From contig CAMWUU010000037.1 of assembly GCA_947177515.1 (NCBI GenBank), forward strand, positions 1-14,812: DNA of 14,812 nucleotides, read 5' to 3'. The notes below the pieces were generated by a model. It saw only the letters and a program-made list of their open reading frames with translations, did no database searches and had not been told where the DNA came from. The translations under genes and the position numbers were made by a program. Source of the stretch: an uncultured Lachnospiraceae bacterium. GTDB taxonomy: Bacteria; Bacillota; Clostridia; Lachnospirales; Lachnospiraceae. How positions within the stretch are numbered: position 1 is the stretch's first letter; every line of letters begins with the position of its first letter. Below, piece after piece: positions 6,068-14,253 of the stretch.

Positions 6068-8203
6068 ATGAAAGATTTCTGGTCGTTTTTACTGCAAACC
6101 CTGACTGTGTCCAGCGCTGCGGTTTTGGTACTTGCCGCAAAGGCTCTGTTTAAGGATAAAATTTCCCCGCGCTGGCAGTTTTGTTCATGGGGGCTTGTTG
6201 CCCTGGCTCTTTTATTACCAGCGGGCTTTTCGGGAGGGTACGCCCTGATTAACTGGCCTCTTCTGGTGGAAACAGCGAAATCTATTCTTACGGGGGAGTA
6301 TGGGACACTGACAAAAGTTGTCGCACCGGTTCCACTACCGGTTTTCCAGTCGGGAAAGAATGTTTTTGATTGGGTTTATATTATCTATGTGGCGGGTGTG
6401 GTTTGTTTCCTGATCCGGTATGCCATTTTATATCTGCGGCTGCGGCTGGCGCTTAGGAGAGTGAAAAAAGAATCAGCATGGAGGGGCTTTATATGTGAAA
6501 AAACAGAAGATAATGAACAGATAGGACAAAGTGGGATAGTAAAGTATCAACAGGACAAAAATAGCCTGGTGATGGGTAACGGGGAACAAACTTTAAGGAG
6601 GGCGCAGGAATTTGTGGATGCTGTGGCAGAAAAGTACGGTCTTTCCTCCTGTATGGTTTTAGAAGTGGAGGGGCTTGCATCCGCCTTTATCTGCGGCGTG
6701 TTCCGTCCGGTTCTTGTGCTGCCAAAAGGTGTGGGGACGGATGAAAAGATTATTCTTCATGAGTTGCTGCATTTAAAATATCATGATGTTTTATGGGGTC
6801 TAATTATTTGTTTCTTCCGCTGTTTGCACTGGTGTAATCCGCTGATATGGATATGTGCAGAACTGGCAGGAAATGACTTAGAATCCCTCTGTGACCAGCG
6901 GGTTTTGGAACGGCTTTCCGGAGAGCAACGGCGGGATTATGGACGTATCCTTCTAGATATGGCGGGCGGTAAATACGCCAAGATGCCCGGGACTTCTTCG
7001 ATAGCAAACGGCGGGAAAAATATTAGACGGCGTATTATGGCCATTGCGCTCTTTAAAAAGTATCCGTCCGGGATGGGACTTGTTTTCACCTGTATTCTCA
7101 TCCTTTTTTCCCTCCCGTTTCTTGTGGGGACAAAACCGGAAACAGCACTGGGGGAGGAGAGTTTGTTACTGGATCAGGATGTATCTGTGATGGCGCGTGC
7201 TAGGCTTATAAGATGTACTACCTGCGCGGGAGCGTTTGATACCTATGCTAAGGCGGTATTGACAGGAAATATTCCGTATCTGGCGATGTGCGCACCTTTA
7301 GGCGAACAGAACCTGCTTGCAGAAGCTTACCAGAAAGACCTTGAGCTTGGCAGTTTGGAGAAGATGGCTCTGCCTGCCCCCGCCGATCTTTTGGGTGGAT
7401 ATATGATTTACAACTTAACCGAAAAAGAAGAGAATGTATGGGAAGGATTTTTAGTGCTGAAGCTGTCAGACTCTCTGTGCGGGAAGGATATGAGAGAAAA
7501 GAATGAGGCCTGGTTTGCAATGCAGTATGTCCGCGCAGAAAAGCAGCAGGATCGGTTTGTCGTTATTCCAAAAGAGGAGTTTACCTCCTTTCAGGCTGAT
7601 GAATGGATACTAAGGTGCCCTAATGGTGAAGAGGCGCTTCCTGCCTGGTGTTACGAGGATGAAGCGGAGGATTTTGTACTCAGGCTGCGGTGGCAGACGG
7701 CAGCTAGTGTGGAAAGCCAGGGTTTGGATAAGAATGGAAATTGGCTGATTTTTGATCCGACACCGCAGCCGGACGGGGTCTTTTCATTCTATTCCGGTTA
7801 TCGTCTGTCAGCAACTTATACGGGGGATCCAAAGGAGAAAGACCGTTATACACAGGTTGGGCATGTTGGCCATGTGGTATGGGACAGGACAAAAGAAACA
7901 GAAGACAGCTTAAGGACAATTGTACCGGAAGGAGTTTTCGGGCTTGGGAAAGAAGAGCCGGATCGCTCAGGCAGGGAACTGGGACACGGAACCTTTAGCA
8001 GCGCTGGAACAGATGGGAATTCTTGGGGAAGCAGCCCGCTAAAAACAGGATGGGAAGATGAAATTGTGTTTGGCAAAGGGGGAGGTGGAAGTATAAGCTT
8101 ACAGCTTCCTGACTGTTATATGGTGGAATTATATCTCAATAACAGGCTACATGCAAAGTTTACCCTAGAACTGCTTGAAGGGAGCTGGGATTATGGAAGA
8201 TAA
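6068..8203 (+). CDS. M56-family (BlaR1-type) membrane metalloprotease with a non-PBP outer domain
   Basis: A 711-residue sensor-protease expected to inactivate the BlaI-type repressor when a wall signal arrives. Membrane segments lie near residues 5-27, 36-60, 100-123 and 336-353. The zinc site is HELLH at 231-235, with the downstream family motif LESLCD (E272, C275, D276). The region after 355 should be outside the cell. In true BlaR1 this is a penicillin-binding sensor of about 250 residues with STxK, SxN and KTG motifs; here it is about 355 residues, rich in Asp, Gly and aromatic residues, and I see no STxK motif. A hydrophilic stretch (about 140-180) separates the third membrane segment from the protease core. 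The start has GGAGGTG 6 nt upstream and overlaps the end of blaI. The true ligand is unknown. Confidence 0.85.
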   Translation: MKDFWSFLLQTLTVSSAAVLVLAAKALFKDKISPRWQFCSWGLVALALLLPAGFSGGYALINWPLLVETAKSILTGEYGTLTKVVAPVPLPVFQSGKNVFDWVYIIYVAGVVCFLIRYAILYLRLRLALRRVKKESAWRGFICEKTEDNEQIGQSGIVKYQQDKNSLVMGNGEQTLRRAQEFVDAVAEKYGLSSCMVLEVEGLASAFICGVFRPVLVLPKGVGTDEKIILHELLHLKYHDVLWGLIICFFRCLHWCNPLIWICAELAGNDLESLCDQRVLERLSGEQRRDYGRILLDMAGGKYAKMPGTSSIANGGKNIRRRIMAIALFKKYPSGMGLVFTCILILFSLPFLVGTKPETALGEESLLLDQDVSVMARARLIRCTTCAGAFDTYAKAVLTGNIPYLAMCAPLGEQNLLAEAYQKDLELGSLEKMALPAPADLLGGYMIYNLTEKEENVWEGFLVLKLSDSLCGKDMREKNEAWFAMQYVRAEKQQDRFVVIPKEEFTSFQADEWILRCPNGEEALPAWCYEDEAEDFVLRLRWQTAASVESQGLDKNGNWLIFDPTPQPDGVFSFYSGYRLSATYTGDPKEKDRYTQVGHVGHVVWDRTKETEDSLRTIVPEGVFGLGKEEPDRSGRELGHGTFSSAGTDGNSWGSSPLKTGWEDEIVFGKGGGGSISLQLPDCYMVELYLNNRLHAKFTLELLEGSWDYGR

Positions 8204-8810
8204 GGGAGTGAGGTACCACGGCCTGTCTTATGCTGCCCTGGGATATATCTTTATAAATATTAATTTTCATATTGGAAGAATTCAGTTATTGCCGGATTTT
8301 GTCGGATATTTGTTTTTGCTTTGTGCAATTAGCATTCTTTTTCAGGAACGCAGGGATCTTCTTCTGTTGCGTCCACTGTGTATTATCCTTATGGTGATAG
8401 GTATCATAAATTGGATTTTGGCTTTTGCCGGGGAGGGGGTGGGTGGGCATATTATGTTTTTCGATCTGCTTGTGACCGCGGTAACACTATATTTTTATTT
8501 CCAGTTTTTAACAGATATTGCGGCACTGGCACAAACCTGCCCAAAATGCGGGAAAAAAATGGCGGTCCGGCTTCGCTTCTGCCGTACAGTTTGTACCTTG
8601 CTCAATACAGTGATCGCGGTTGTAAGTTTTATGTTCTGGAACGTGCGGCTAGAAGATGGGAGGATATATGCCAGGGGTTTTAGATATCTTCTCCTTTTAA
8701 TAGGGTTAATGGTAGCCATAACTACCCTGGTTATTATAGTAACATTATTTGGATTAAGAAAACGTTTTCGGAATATGGAAAAGGAAGTGGAAATCGGAAA
8801 TATAACCTGA
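8193..8810 (+). CDS. Polytopic membrane protein with a four-cysteine motif, coupled to the M56 gene
   Basis: A 205-residue protein I cannot name. It has about five or six hydrophobic segments (roughly 11-27, 34-50, 60-79, 85-108, 133-150, 164-188). Between the fourth and fifth is a CPKCGKK motif followed by two more cysteines (C116, C119, C130, C134), which looks like a small zinc or metal-binding loop on one face of the membrane. The start chosen is the ATG at 8193, with GGGAG upstream; it overlaps the end of the M56 gene by 11 bp, so translation is probably coupled. A TTG at 8175 would give six more residues but lacks a site at the right distance. The coupling suggests a helper or target of the repressor-protease pair. 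Confidence 0.75.
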   Translation: MEDKGVRYHGLSYAALGYIFININFHIGRIQLLPDFVGYLFLLCAISILFQERRDLLLLRPLCIILMVIGIINWILAFAGEGVGGHIMFFDLLVTAVTLYFYFQFLTDIAALAQTCPKCGKKMAVRLRFCRTVCTLLNTVIAVVSFMFWNVRLEDGRIYARGFRYLLLLIGLMVAITTLVIIVTLFGLRKRFRNMEKEVEIGNIT

Positions 8811-8827
8811 TAGGATTCAATAAAATC

Positions 8828-8856
8828 TTGTCCCCCATCAAAATTTATGATATACT
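8828..8856 (+). promoter_or_regulatory. Promoter of the HD-domain gene
   Basis: TTGTCC (8828-8833), a 17-bp spacer and TATACT (8851-8856), about 50 bp before the ATG at 8910. There is no terminator between the previous gene and this promoter, so read-through is possible. Confidence 0.7.
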
Positions 8857-8909
8857 GTGCGCAAAGGTAAAGCAAGTAACCATCACAAAAAGAATGGAGG
8901 ACACAAAAA

Positions 8910-9626
8910 ATGGAAGAACGGATTAGGATATCGGAACGCGTTGAAAATATAATAGAAGAGTACGTGGCAAAAGGGGATTTTGCGCATCAGACCCTTTCTT
9001 TTGTGCGTAAGGTATTAGCACCAGAATCCGCGGGGGAGGTGCGGGTTGCGGGAAATGAGTTAAAGCGATATGATATGCAGTACCGTTACGACCATACGCT
9101 TCGTGTGGCGGAGATCGGAAGAAAGATCGCACGGGAGGAGGGACTTTCGGAAGAGGCGCTTGTGATGGGCTGCCTGCTCCATGATGTGGGCTATCCGGAA
9201 TGTGGCAGTTTTGAAGAACTTGGGAAACATTCCGCTTACGGAGCCGAAATCGCGAAGAGATTTTTGGGAAAAATTGGATATGACAGGGCGATGTCTGAAA
9301 GCATTTGTAAGGCTGTTTTGATTCACGACCGTTCCCCATACGAGGGGGAGGATGCAACAGTCTTTGAAAAAAGCGTGCGCGACGCGGACGATATTGACCG
9401 TGCGGACGCAATGCGGATTTGTATCCAGGTCTACCATGATATTGGGGAATGCCCGGCATGGGAAACAAAAGAACTTTGTGTGAAAAGGCTTGCAGAAATT
9501 AAAGATTTAAAGGGACGTATTTGTGGCACAAAAACAGCAAAGTGTCTTTGGCTTGAAAATCTCCATCTCAGGGAAGAATTTTACCAAAGGCTCCTTTCGC
9601 AGATGGAGCGTACAAGGGAATGGTAA
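8910..9626 (+). CDS. HD-domain phosphohydrolase-like protein
   Basis: A 238-residue soluble protein with the metal-binding HD fold found in nucleotide and phosphate-ester hydrolases. The expected ligands can be seen in order: H62 in YDHTLRVAEIG, the H91-D92 pair in LLHDVGYPE, H107, H139-D140 in LIHDRSPY, and aspartates in VRDADDIDRADAMR (D158, D161). The N-terminal 50 residues are helical and unassigned. The start has GGAGG (8896-8900) 9 nt upstream. Two membrane-protein genes follow on the same strand without a terminator (38 bp to the next), so the three may be one operon. The substrate cannot be told from the sequence; it lacks the longer layout of GGDEF-linked or stringent-response HD enzymes. 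Confidence 0.88.
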   Translation: MEERIRISERVENIIEEYVAKGDFAHQTLSFVRKVLAPESAGEVRVAGNELKRYDMQYRYDHTLRVAEIGRKIAREEGLSEEALVMGCLLHDVGYPECGSFEELGKHSAYGAEIAKRFLGKIGYDRAMSESICKAVLIHDRSPYEGEDATVFEKSVRDADDIDRADAMRICIQVYHDIGECPAWETKELCVKRLAEIKDLKGRICGTKTAKCLWLENLHLREEFYQRLLSQMERTREW

Positions 9627-9664
9627 AAGTGACAAAAAATGGTGTTTAAAGGGAGGAACAAGGT

Positions 9665-10282
9665 ATGCTGGGCTGGGATGAGGAACTGACTGAACTGACA
9701 CCCCAGAGAAGAAAAGAGCGGGAAAGACAGGAGCAGGAAAAGAAGGAGGAGGATTGTGTACGTGGCAGGAGGGTTCTTTTGGGGATACTGATTCTTTATA
9801 TTGGCATACAAATAGTTTCCAAGGCTTTGGGATTTTATTCCGCTTTGAATGAAAACAAGGCTGTAGGATATGTTTTTCAAACGATAATACAGGTTATACT
9901 GATTGTGGTGCTTGTGCGTGGTTTGTGGCGCGGGCGGGAGTGGGCAAGAGTTTTTTTTGCTATAGTGATGGTGCTTGGAATGCTCTATGGGGGAAAAGAG
10001 GTTGTAAAACTGATTTTTATTCGGGAATCATCGCAGGCTTTTACCTGGGGAGTGTATGAGGATACATTGGAATTGGATGCAGGATACGGAACAAAATCGG
10101 TTTTTGATTATGAAAAAGAAGCAAGAGCGCGATATAAGGAATGGGAGGAGGAGCGCGCCCGCTACCGCAAACGCAAGGTCGCAGCGCATTTTGGGGATAT
10201 TGTGATCTGCGCAGGATGGCTTTATGTTCTGTATGGTTATAATCCAGTCAAAGTTTTTTTTGATTGTCAGGCTGAACGCTAA
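9665..10282 (+). CDS. Four-helix membrane protein, first of two tandem paralogues
   Basis: A 205-residue protein of unknown function. A highly charged N-terminal tail (1-35, Glu/Arg/Lys) is followed by hydrophobic segments at about 36-58, 70-87 and 93-117. A polar loop (about 118-172) ends in an Arg/Glu-rich helix, and a last segment spans 174-192. It resembles the next gene in the tail (TPQ near residue 12), in WARVFF after the second segment, and in the end pattern LYxYxPVKxF. The start is ATG with GGGAGGAAC upstream. It lies 38 bp behind the HD-domain gene and is probably co-transcribed. Its members may sit in the membrane as a pair with the next protein. Confidence 0.8.
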   Translation: MLGWDEELTELTPQRRKERERQEQEKKEEDCVRGRRVLLGILILYIGIQIVSKALGFYSALNENKAVGYVFQTIIQVILIVVLVRGLWRGREWARVFFAIVMVLGMLYGGKEVVKLIFIRESSQAFTWGVYEDTLELDAGYGTKSVFDYEKEARARYKEWEEERARYRKRKVAAHFGDIVICAGWLYVLYGYNPVKVFFDCQAER

Positions 10283-10315
10283 GGGGGATGATAAAAAAGA
10301 GGGGAGGGGAACTTT

Positions 10316-10942
10316 TTGAAGAATTGGGAGGATGAAAGACCGGTTTATGAAGAGGAAATGACACCGCAGCAGAGGGAATTGGCGGTAGAGGCAGCAAAGG
10401 AACGACTTCATAAGGAGTATGAGCGTGGCAGGAAAACGATTATTATAATGATGGGGCTTTATGTTGGCATGAGGATCCTCGGCGTGCTTATCAATGTATT
10501 TTTCATTGCGGATTCGGGGCAGAGGCTGGGGTATCTGATGCTTGCGCTACTTACGCTTGGGTTCGCGCTGATGGTTGCCTACAATTTATACCATGGAAAA
10601 ATATGGGCAAGGGTCTTATTTTCTATTTTGTTGGGATTTTCGATTTTGTTGCTGATCGGGGAAATAATGAAACTGGATATCGGGCGGACGGATTACAGTA
10701 AAGAGCCAGATTCTAGCCGGGTTACACTGGTTTATTCGGATGGAAAACTTGTGGAAAGCTTTAAACTGGGGGAGGCAGAACTTGCCAAAATGCAGGAGCA
10801 GGAGGATATGCGTGTAACAGTACACCGGATTGTAATGGGGATTGACCTTGTTTTCCTAGCAGTTCAGGGAGTGTATTTTTATCTTTTATACTTCTACCAT
10901 CCAGTGAAGGAATTTTTGTATGGGCAGGAAACAAGTTTTTAG
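10316..10942 (+). CDS. Four-helix membrane protein, second of two tandem paralogues, TTG start
   Basis: A 208-residue paralogue of the preceding gene. A charged N-terminal tail (1-40) carries TPQQRE, followed by hydrophobic segments at about 41-64, 71-92, 97-119 and 171-193. A polar loop (120-170) contains a VTLVYSDGKLVESFKL strand-like stretch. Shared motifs with its neighbour are GR before the first segment, LGY or VGY, WARVxF and the C-terminal HPVKEF. The TTG at 10316 is chosen because GGGGAGGGG lies a few bases upstream and because the residues that follow (KNWEDE) line up with the neighbour's LGWDEE; the first ATG, at 10358, has a poorly placed site. Function is unknown. Confidence 0.78.
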   Translation: MKNWEDERPVYEEEMTPQQRELAVEAAKERLHKEYERGRKTIIIMMGLYVGMRILGVLINVFFIADSGQRLGYLMLALLTLGFALMVAYNLYHGKIWARVLFSILLGFSILLLIGEIMKLDIGRTDYSKEPDSSRVTLVYSDGKLVESFKLGEAELAKMQEQEDMRVTVHRIVMGIDLVFLAVQGVYFYLLYFYHPVKEFLYGQETSF

Positions 10943-10952
10943 TTTCTCCGTT
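10927..10952 (+). promoter_or_regulatory. Possible ECF-sigma-type promoter before the glycoside hydrolase gene
   Basis: GGAAAC (10927-10932), a 16-bp spacer and CGTT (10949-10952), close to the B. subtilis ECF pattern TGAAAC-N16-CGTA/C. It overlaps the stop codon of the previous gene and lies about 150 bp before the hydrolase start. It is a by-eye match only. Confidence 0.25.
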
Positions 10953-11101
10953 GTAGTATAAGGGCATGTTTGGAAGGGTATTTATTGTATTTTAAGATCT
11001 TAGTGAAAGCAGACGGCTGGACTGTAAAATATTAGGGATTTATGTATAAATATTAAAATTGGATATCTGTGACAGAATGAAGGCAGAAAAGAGGGAGCAG
11101 G

Positions 11102-12376
11102 ATGGGGAAAAAGCACAGGGGTTCCCAGAATATGGCAGTTATAATTTGTCTGCTTGTATTTTTGGCGGCAGATATTGTGCTGGCTACAAAACTTGCCAGA
11201 CAGGATGGTGCGGGGAAGAATCCGCCGAAAGAAAAGGAGGATATCAGGGAGGAAACAGTTGAAAATAAGAAAAAGAATGGTATAACATCCAGTCGGGGAA
11301 TTTCCGTCGATTCCGAAGACAACCGTGTAAAGGAACTTCTTGCAGGCATGAGCCTAGAGCAGAAGGTTGCCCAGATGTTTATGATTACCCCGGAGGCACT
11401 GACAGGTTTTACAAGGGTGACGGCGGCGGGTGAAGTGACAAAACAGTGTTTTATGCGGTATCCGGTTGGCGGTGTGATCTATATGGCGGGAAACCTAAAA
11501 GAGCCCAAGCAGACGCGCGAAATGCTTGCCAATATGGAAGATTACAGTATGGAATTTCTCGGCTTCCCGATTTTTCTTGGCGTGGACGAGGAGGGCGGCA
11601 CAGTGGCGCGCATTGCGAAAAATAAGGCGTTTGGGGTAAAGGATGTTGGAGATATGAGCGAAATTGGCGCGTCCTTTGACTGTGACAGGGCGTATCAGGC
11701 TGGCACTACCGTAGGCGCTTATTTGGCGGATCTTGGTTTTAACCTTGATTTTGCACCAGTGGCGGATGTGTGGTCGAATAAAAAGAATACCGTAGTAAAA
11801 TACCGTTCCTTTGGTTCGGACGCGGAGCTTGTGCGGGATATGGTAACGGCGCAGATCGAGGGACTTTATGGGCAGGGAATCCTTAGCGCAGTAAAGCATT
11901 TTCCAGGACATGGAAGCACTACAGCGGATTCCCATAAGGGAGCCGCTGTAGTGGAGAAAACATTAAAAGAACTTAGGGAGTGTGACTTAATCCCGTTTCA
12001 GGGTGCAGTGGAAGCGGGGGTGCCTTTTGTGATGGTGGGGCATTTGTCCCTGCCCCAGGTAGTTGGGGATGATGTCCCAGCCATTCTGTCAGGGGAGATT
12101 ATCACAGGAATCCTGCGGGAGGAACTTCAGTTTAATGGTATTGTAATTACGGATGCGCTCGATATGGGCGCGGTAACGGATTATTACAGTTCTGCACAGG
12201 CAGCAGTGATGGCAGTGGAAGCAGGAGCGGATATGCTCCTGATGCCAGAGGATTTTGTAGCGGCATACGAGGGGGTACTTGATGCGGTACGGCGTGGTGA
12301 GTTGACAGTGGAGAGGATTGACCAGTCCGTGCAAAGGATTCTTAAGGTAAAGGTGGGAATGATGCTTCAGGAATAA
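11102..12376 (+). CDS. Membrane-anchored family 3 glycoside hydrolase (NagZ-type beta-N-acetylhexosaminidase)
   Basis: A 424-residue enzyme expected to remove N-acetylglucosamine from peptidoglycan fragments outside the membrane. Residues 11-28 are a hydrophobic anchor with no lipobox cysteine, followed by a charged linker to about residue 75. The TIM-barrel domain carries VDEEGG (D162-G166), LDFAPVADV (around D216-D222), the NagZ signature KHFPGHGSTTADSH (265-278) with the Asp-His pair D276/H278, and the nucleophile region ITDALDM with D351. The FPGHG...DSH loop separates NagZ-type enzymes from beta-glucosidases of the same family. The C-terminal second domain of longer homologues is absent. 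The start has GGGAG a few bases upstream. It appears to be a single-gene unit ended by the terminator at 12422. Confidence 0.92.
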   Translation: MGKKHRGSQNMAVIICLLVFLAADIVLATKLARQDGAGKNPPKEKEDIREETVENKKKNGITSSRGISVDSEDNRVKELLAGMSLEQKVAQMFMITPEALTGFTRVTAAGEVTKQCFMRYPVGGVIYMAGNLKEPKQTREMLANMEDYSMEFLGFPIFLGVDEEGGTVARIAKNKAFGVKDVGDMSEIGASFDCDRAYQAGTTVGAYLADLGFNLDFAPVADVWSNKKNTVVKYRSFGSDAELVRDMVTAQIEGLYGQGILSAVKHFPGHGSTTADSHKGAAVVEKTLKELRECDLIPFQGAVEAGVPFVMVGHLSLPQVVGDDVPAILSGEIITGILREELQFNGIVITDALDMGAVTDYYSSAQAAVMAVEAGADMLLMPEDFVAAYEGVLDAVRRGELTVERIDQSVQRILKVKVGMMLQE

Positions 12377-12421
12377 GAAAGTCACAGTTTACTATCGATG
12401 TAGTTCTTTGCCGAAAAAAGG

Positions 12422-12456
12422 ATGGGGCAGGAGTGAATACTTCTGCTTCATTTTTT
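12422..12456 (+). terminator. Rho-independent terminator of the glycoside hydrolase gene
   Basis: A 13-bp stem (12422-12434 with 12439-12451, three G:U pairs), loop GAAT, followed by six T. It separates the hydrolase from the sigma-factor gene. Confidence 0.85.
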
Positions 12457-12582
12457 ATATGGGTGTAAATTGAATATTTTTATGGCAAAGAGGAAGAGCA
12501 AAACAAAGAGTTGGAAAATTTTAAAATATGGTTTGAAACTTTATTATTGTTTGAATGGTCTAATGGTCAGGAGGTGAAAAAA

Positions 12583-13134
12583 ATGATATTTACAAGAACA
12601 GCACACCCGGGGATGGCTTTGGGTGTTCAAACAAAAGGGGGAGAGGAAGCTAAAAGGGGGGAGCAGGTGCAAAATAGCAAAGAGGAATTAATCCAGAAGA
12701 CATTGCTTGAAAACTATCAAAGTTATTATAGACTGGCATTCAGCTATGTGCATCAGGAAGCGGACGCTATGGATATTGTGCAGGAAGGCGCGTATAAGGC
12801 GATGCGTAAGGCATGTACCCTGCGCGAGGAAGGGTTTGTTGATACATGGATTTACCGGATTATGATTAACACGGCAAAGAAATATCTGAAAAAATACCGC
12901 AGGACATATGAGGAACTGGATGAGGACTGCATGGTCGTGGAAGAGGAAAGTGTGAATCTTGAACTGTGGACTATCGTGGATCAATTGCCTGTAAAAGAGA
13001 AAACCCTGATTATCCTGCGGTATTATGAAGACAAAACGTTAATGGAGATTGCGGATATTTTGCAGGAGAATATCAATACAGTAAAGAGCAGGCTGTACCG
13101 GACGCTGGAAAAACTGCGCAGGGAGCTTTTGTAA
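12583..13134 (+). CDS. sigV: ECF-type sigma factor (SigV-like)
   Basis: A 183-residue alternative sigma factor. Region 2 spans about 44-108 (LAFSYVHQEADAMDIVQEGAYKAMRK, then DTWIYRIMINTAKKYLKK). Region 4 spans about 125-180 (LPVKEKTLIILRYYEDKTLMEIADIL, then NTVKSRLYRTLEKLRREL), a clear helix-turn-helix. The ATG at 12583 is chosen for its AGGAGGTG site. A GTG at 12667 (residue 29), with a GGGGGGAG site, would give a 155-residue protein that matches the normal ECF start better; residues 1-28 are not sigma-like. The SigV name rests mostly on the RsiV-like gene that follows. In B. subtilis and C. difficile, SigV turns on lysozyme-resistance genes. No such target enzyme is visible here. Confidence 0.85.
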   Translation: MIFTRTAHPGMALGVQTKGGEEAKRGEQVQNSKEELIQKTLLENYQSYYRLAFSYVHQEADAMDIVQEGAYKAMRKACTLREEGFVDTWIYRIMINTAKKYLKKYRRTYEELDEDCMVVEEESVNLELWTIVDQLPVKEKTLIILRYYEDKTLMEIADILQENINTVKSRLYRTLEKLRRELL

Positions 13135-13234
13135 TATGATCCCACCATGGATGAATGCCAGGAAGAGGGGCGGATTTTGCAATGCTTTCCCTTTTTCAGG
13201 TTTTGTGTAGCAAAAGGGCTGGGAGCAGACATTT

Positions 13235-13243
13235 TGGTATAAT
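13235..13243 (+). promoter_or_regulatory. Extended -10 element before rsiV
   Basis: TGGTATAAT (13235-13243) lies about 40 bp before the rsiV start, with no -35 box at normal distance. It may give the anti-sigma gene a basal promoter separate from the sigma gene. A hairpin-capable pair CCCTTTT/AAAAGGG (13189-13195 and 13212-13218) lies just upstream. Confidence 0.35.
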
Positions 13244-13280
13244 GGAAAGTAGTTAAAATGGAGATGGAGGGATGAAAAAA

Positions 13281-14186
13281 ATGGAATTTAATAATGAATT
13301 TTATGAATTGGAAAAGAGTTTGTCAAGAGCGGGTGCGGATTACAAGAATATTTCTGTGCCAAATGATTTAGAAAAGAAATTAGAGAAAGTAGTGAAGCGT
13401 GCAAAAAGGATACACAGGTTTTGTATTCCTGCTGCGGCCGCGGCGGCTATGCTGACACTTGTTATCCTGCCAAATACGGGCGCGGGTGTTGCCTATGCCA
13501 TGGGTAATATCCCAGTTGTTGGGAGAATATTCCAGGCTGTGACATTTCGGAATTACCAGTACGAGGATGGGCGGTTCATAGCCAATGTGCAGATTCCACA
13601 GATTACTTTAAGTGATATCGGGATGGAAACTGCAAGTTCTAAGGCCAGTTCTGAACTGAATGAAACCATCAAACAGGTGAATTTTGATATTGAAAGGATG
13701 ACGGAGGAACTGGTGGCAGAGTTTGAGGCATCGGCGGCGCTTGGTGAGAGTTACAATGATCTGGAAATCCATCATGAAACCGTGACGGACAACGGGCGCT
13801 ACTTTGCGATTAGACTATTTATTTACCAGGGCGCGGGGAGTGGCACGCAATCCTATCAGATTTATACAATCGACAAGTTATCTGGCAGACAGATACAATT
13901 AAAGGATTTGTTCCTTGAGGGCAGTGATTTCAATACAAGGCTCAGTGAAAATATCCGGGAACAGATGCGGGAAGCGATGGCAGAGGACGCGGGCAAGGCT
14001 TACTGGGTTGACCGGGAAGAAAATCCGGGAATGAATTGGAAGGGATTAAAGGAAGAACAGAATTTTTATTTTGACGCAGATAATAATCTTGTGATTGCAT
14101 TTGATGAGTATGAAGTTGCACCGGGCTATATGGGGGCGCAGGAATTTACGGTGGAAAAAGACGTATATGAGGATTTATTAAAATAA
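13281..14186 (+). CDS. rsiV: RsiV-like anti-sigma factor with a DUF3298-type outer domain
   Basis: A 301-residue single-pass membrane protein expected to hold the sigma factor until a wall signal arrives. Residues 1-44 are a cytoplasmic, helical, Lys/Glu-rich part, presumably sigma-binding. Residues about 48-66 are the membrane segment with an alanine run. The rest is outside, ending in the conserved DUF3298 pattern (YQIYTIDKLSGRQIQLKDLF, then NNLVIAFDEYEVAPGYMGAQ). Just after the membrane segment is VAYA (A71-Y72-A73), a typical signal-peptidase site; B. subtilis RsiV is cut by signal peptidase once lysozyme binds. The ATG at 13281 is chosen because GGAGGG lies 9 nt upstream; the ATG at 13272 directly abuts that site. 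It sits 146 bp after the sigma gene. Confidence 0.85.
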   Translation: MEFNNEFYELEKSLSRAGADYKNISVPNDLEKKLEKVVKRAKRIHRFCIPAAAAAAMLTLVILPNTGAGVAYAMGNIPVVGRIFQAVTFRNYQYEDGRFIANVQIPQITLSDIGMETASSKASSELNETIKQVNFDIERMTEELVAEFEASAALGESYNDLEIHHETVTDNGRYFAIRLFIYQGAGSGTQSYQIYTIDKLSGRQIQLKDLFLEGSDFNTRLSENIREQMREAMAEDAGKAYWVDREENPGMNWKGLKEEQNFYFDADNNLVIAFDEYEVAPGYMGAQEFTVEKDVYEDLLK

Positions 14187-14253
14187 TTTTAGAATTAATT
14201 AAGTTTCCCCCATCCTCGCTTTATCCTGAATAGATAAGAACCTCCTAAAAGTA

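Noticed and set aside
8040..8060. KTG motif in the outer domain of the M56 protease, hinting at a penicillin-binding sensor
   Set aside because: KTG alone is weak; I see no STxK or SxN at suitable distance and the surroundings do not resemble a penicillin-binding fold.
13136..13210. 24-residue ORF between sigV and rsiV
   Set aside because: The only purine-rich site is too far upstream and the peptide shows no feature; most likely chance.
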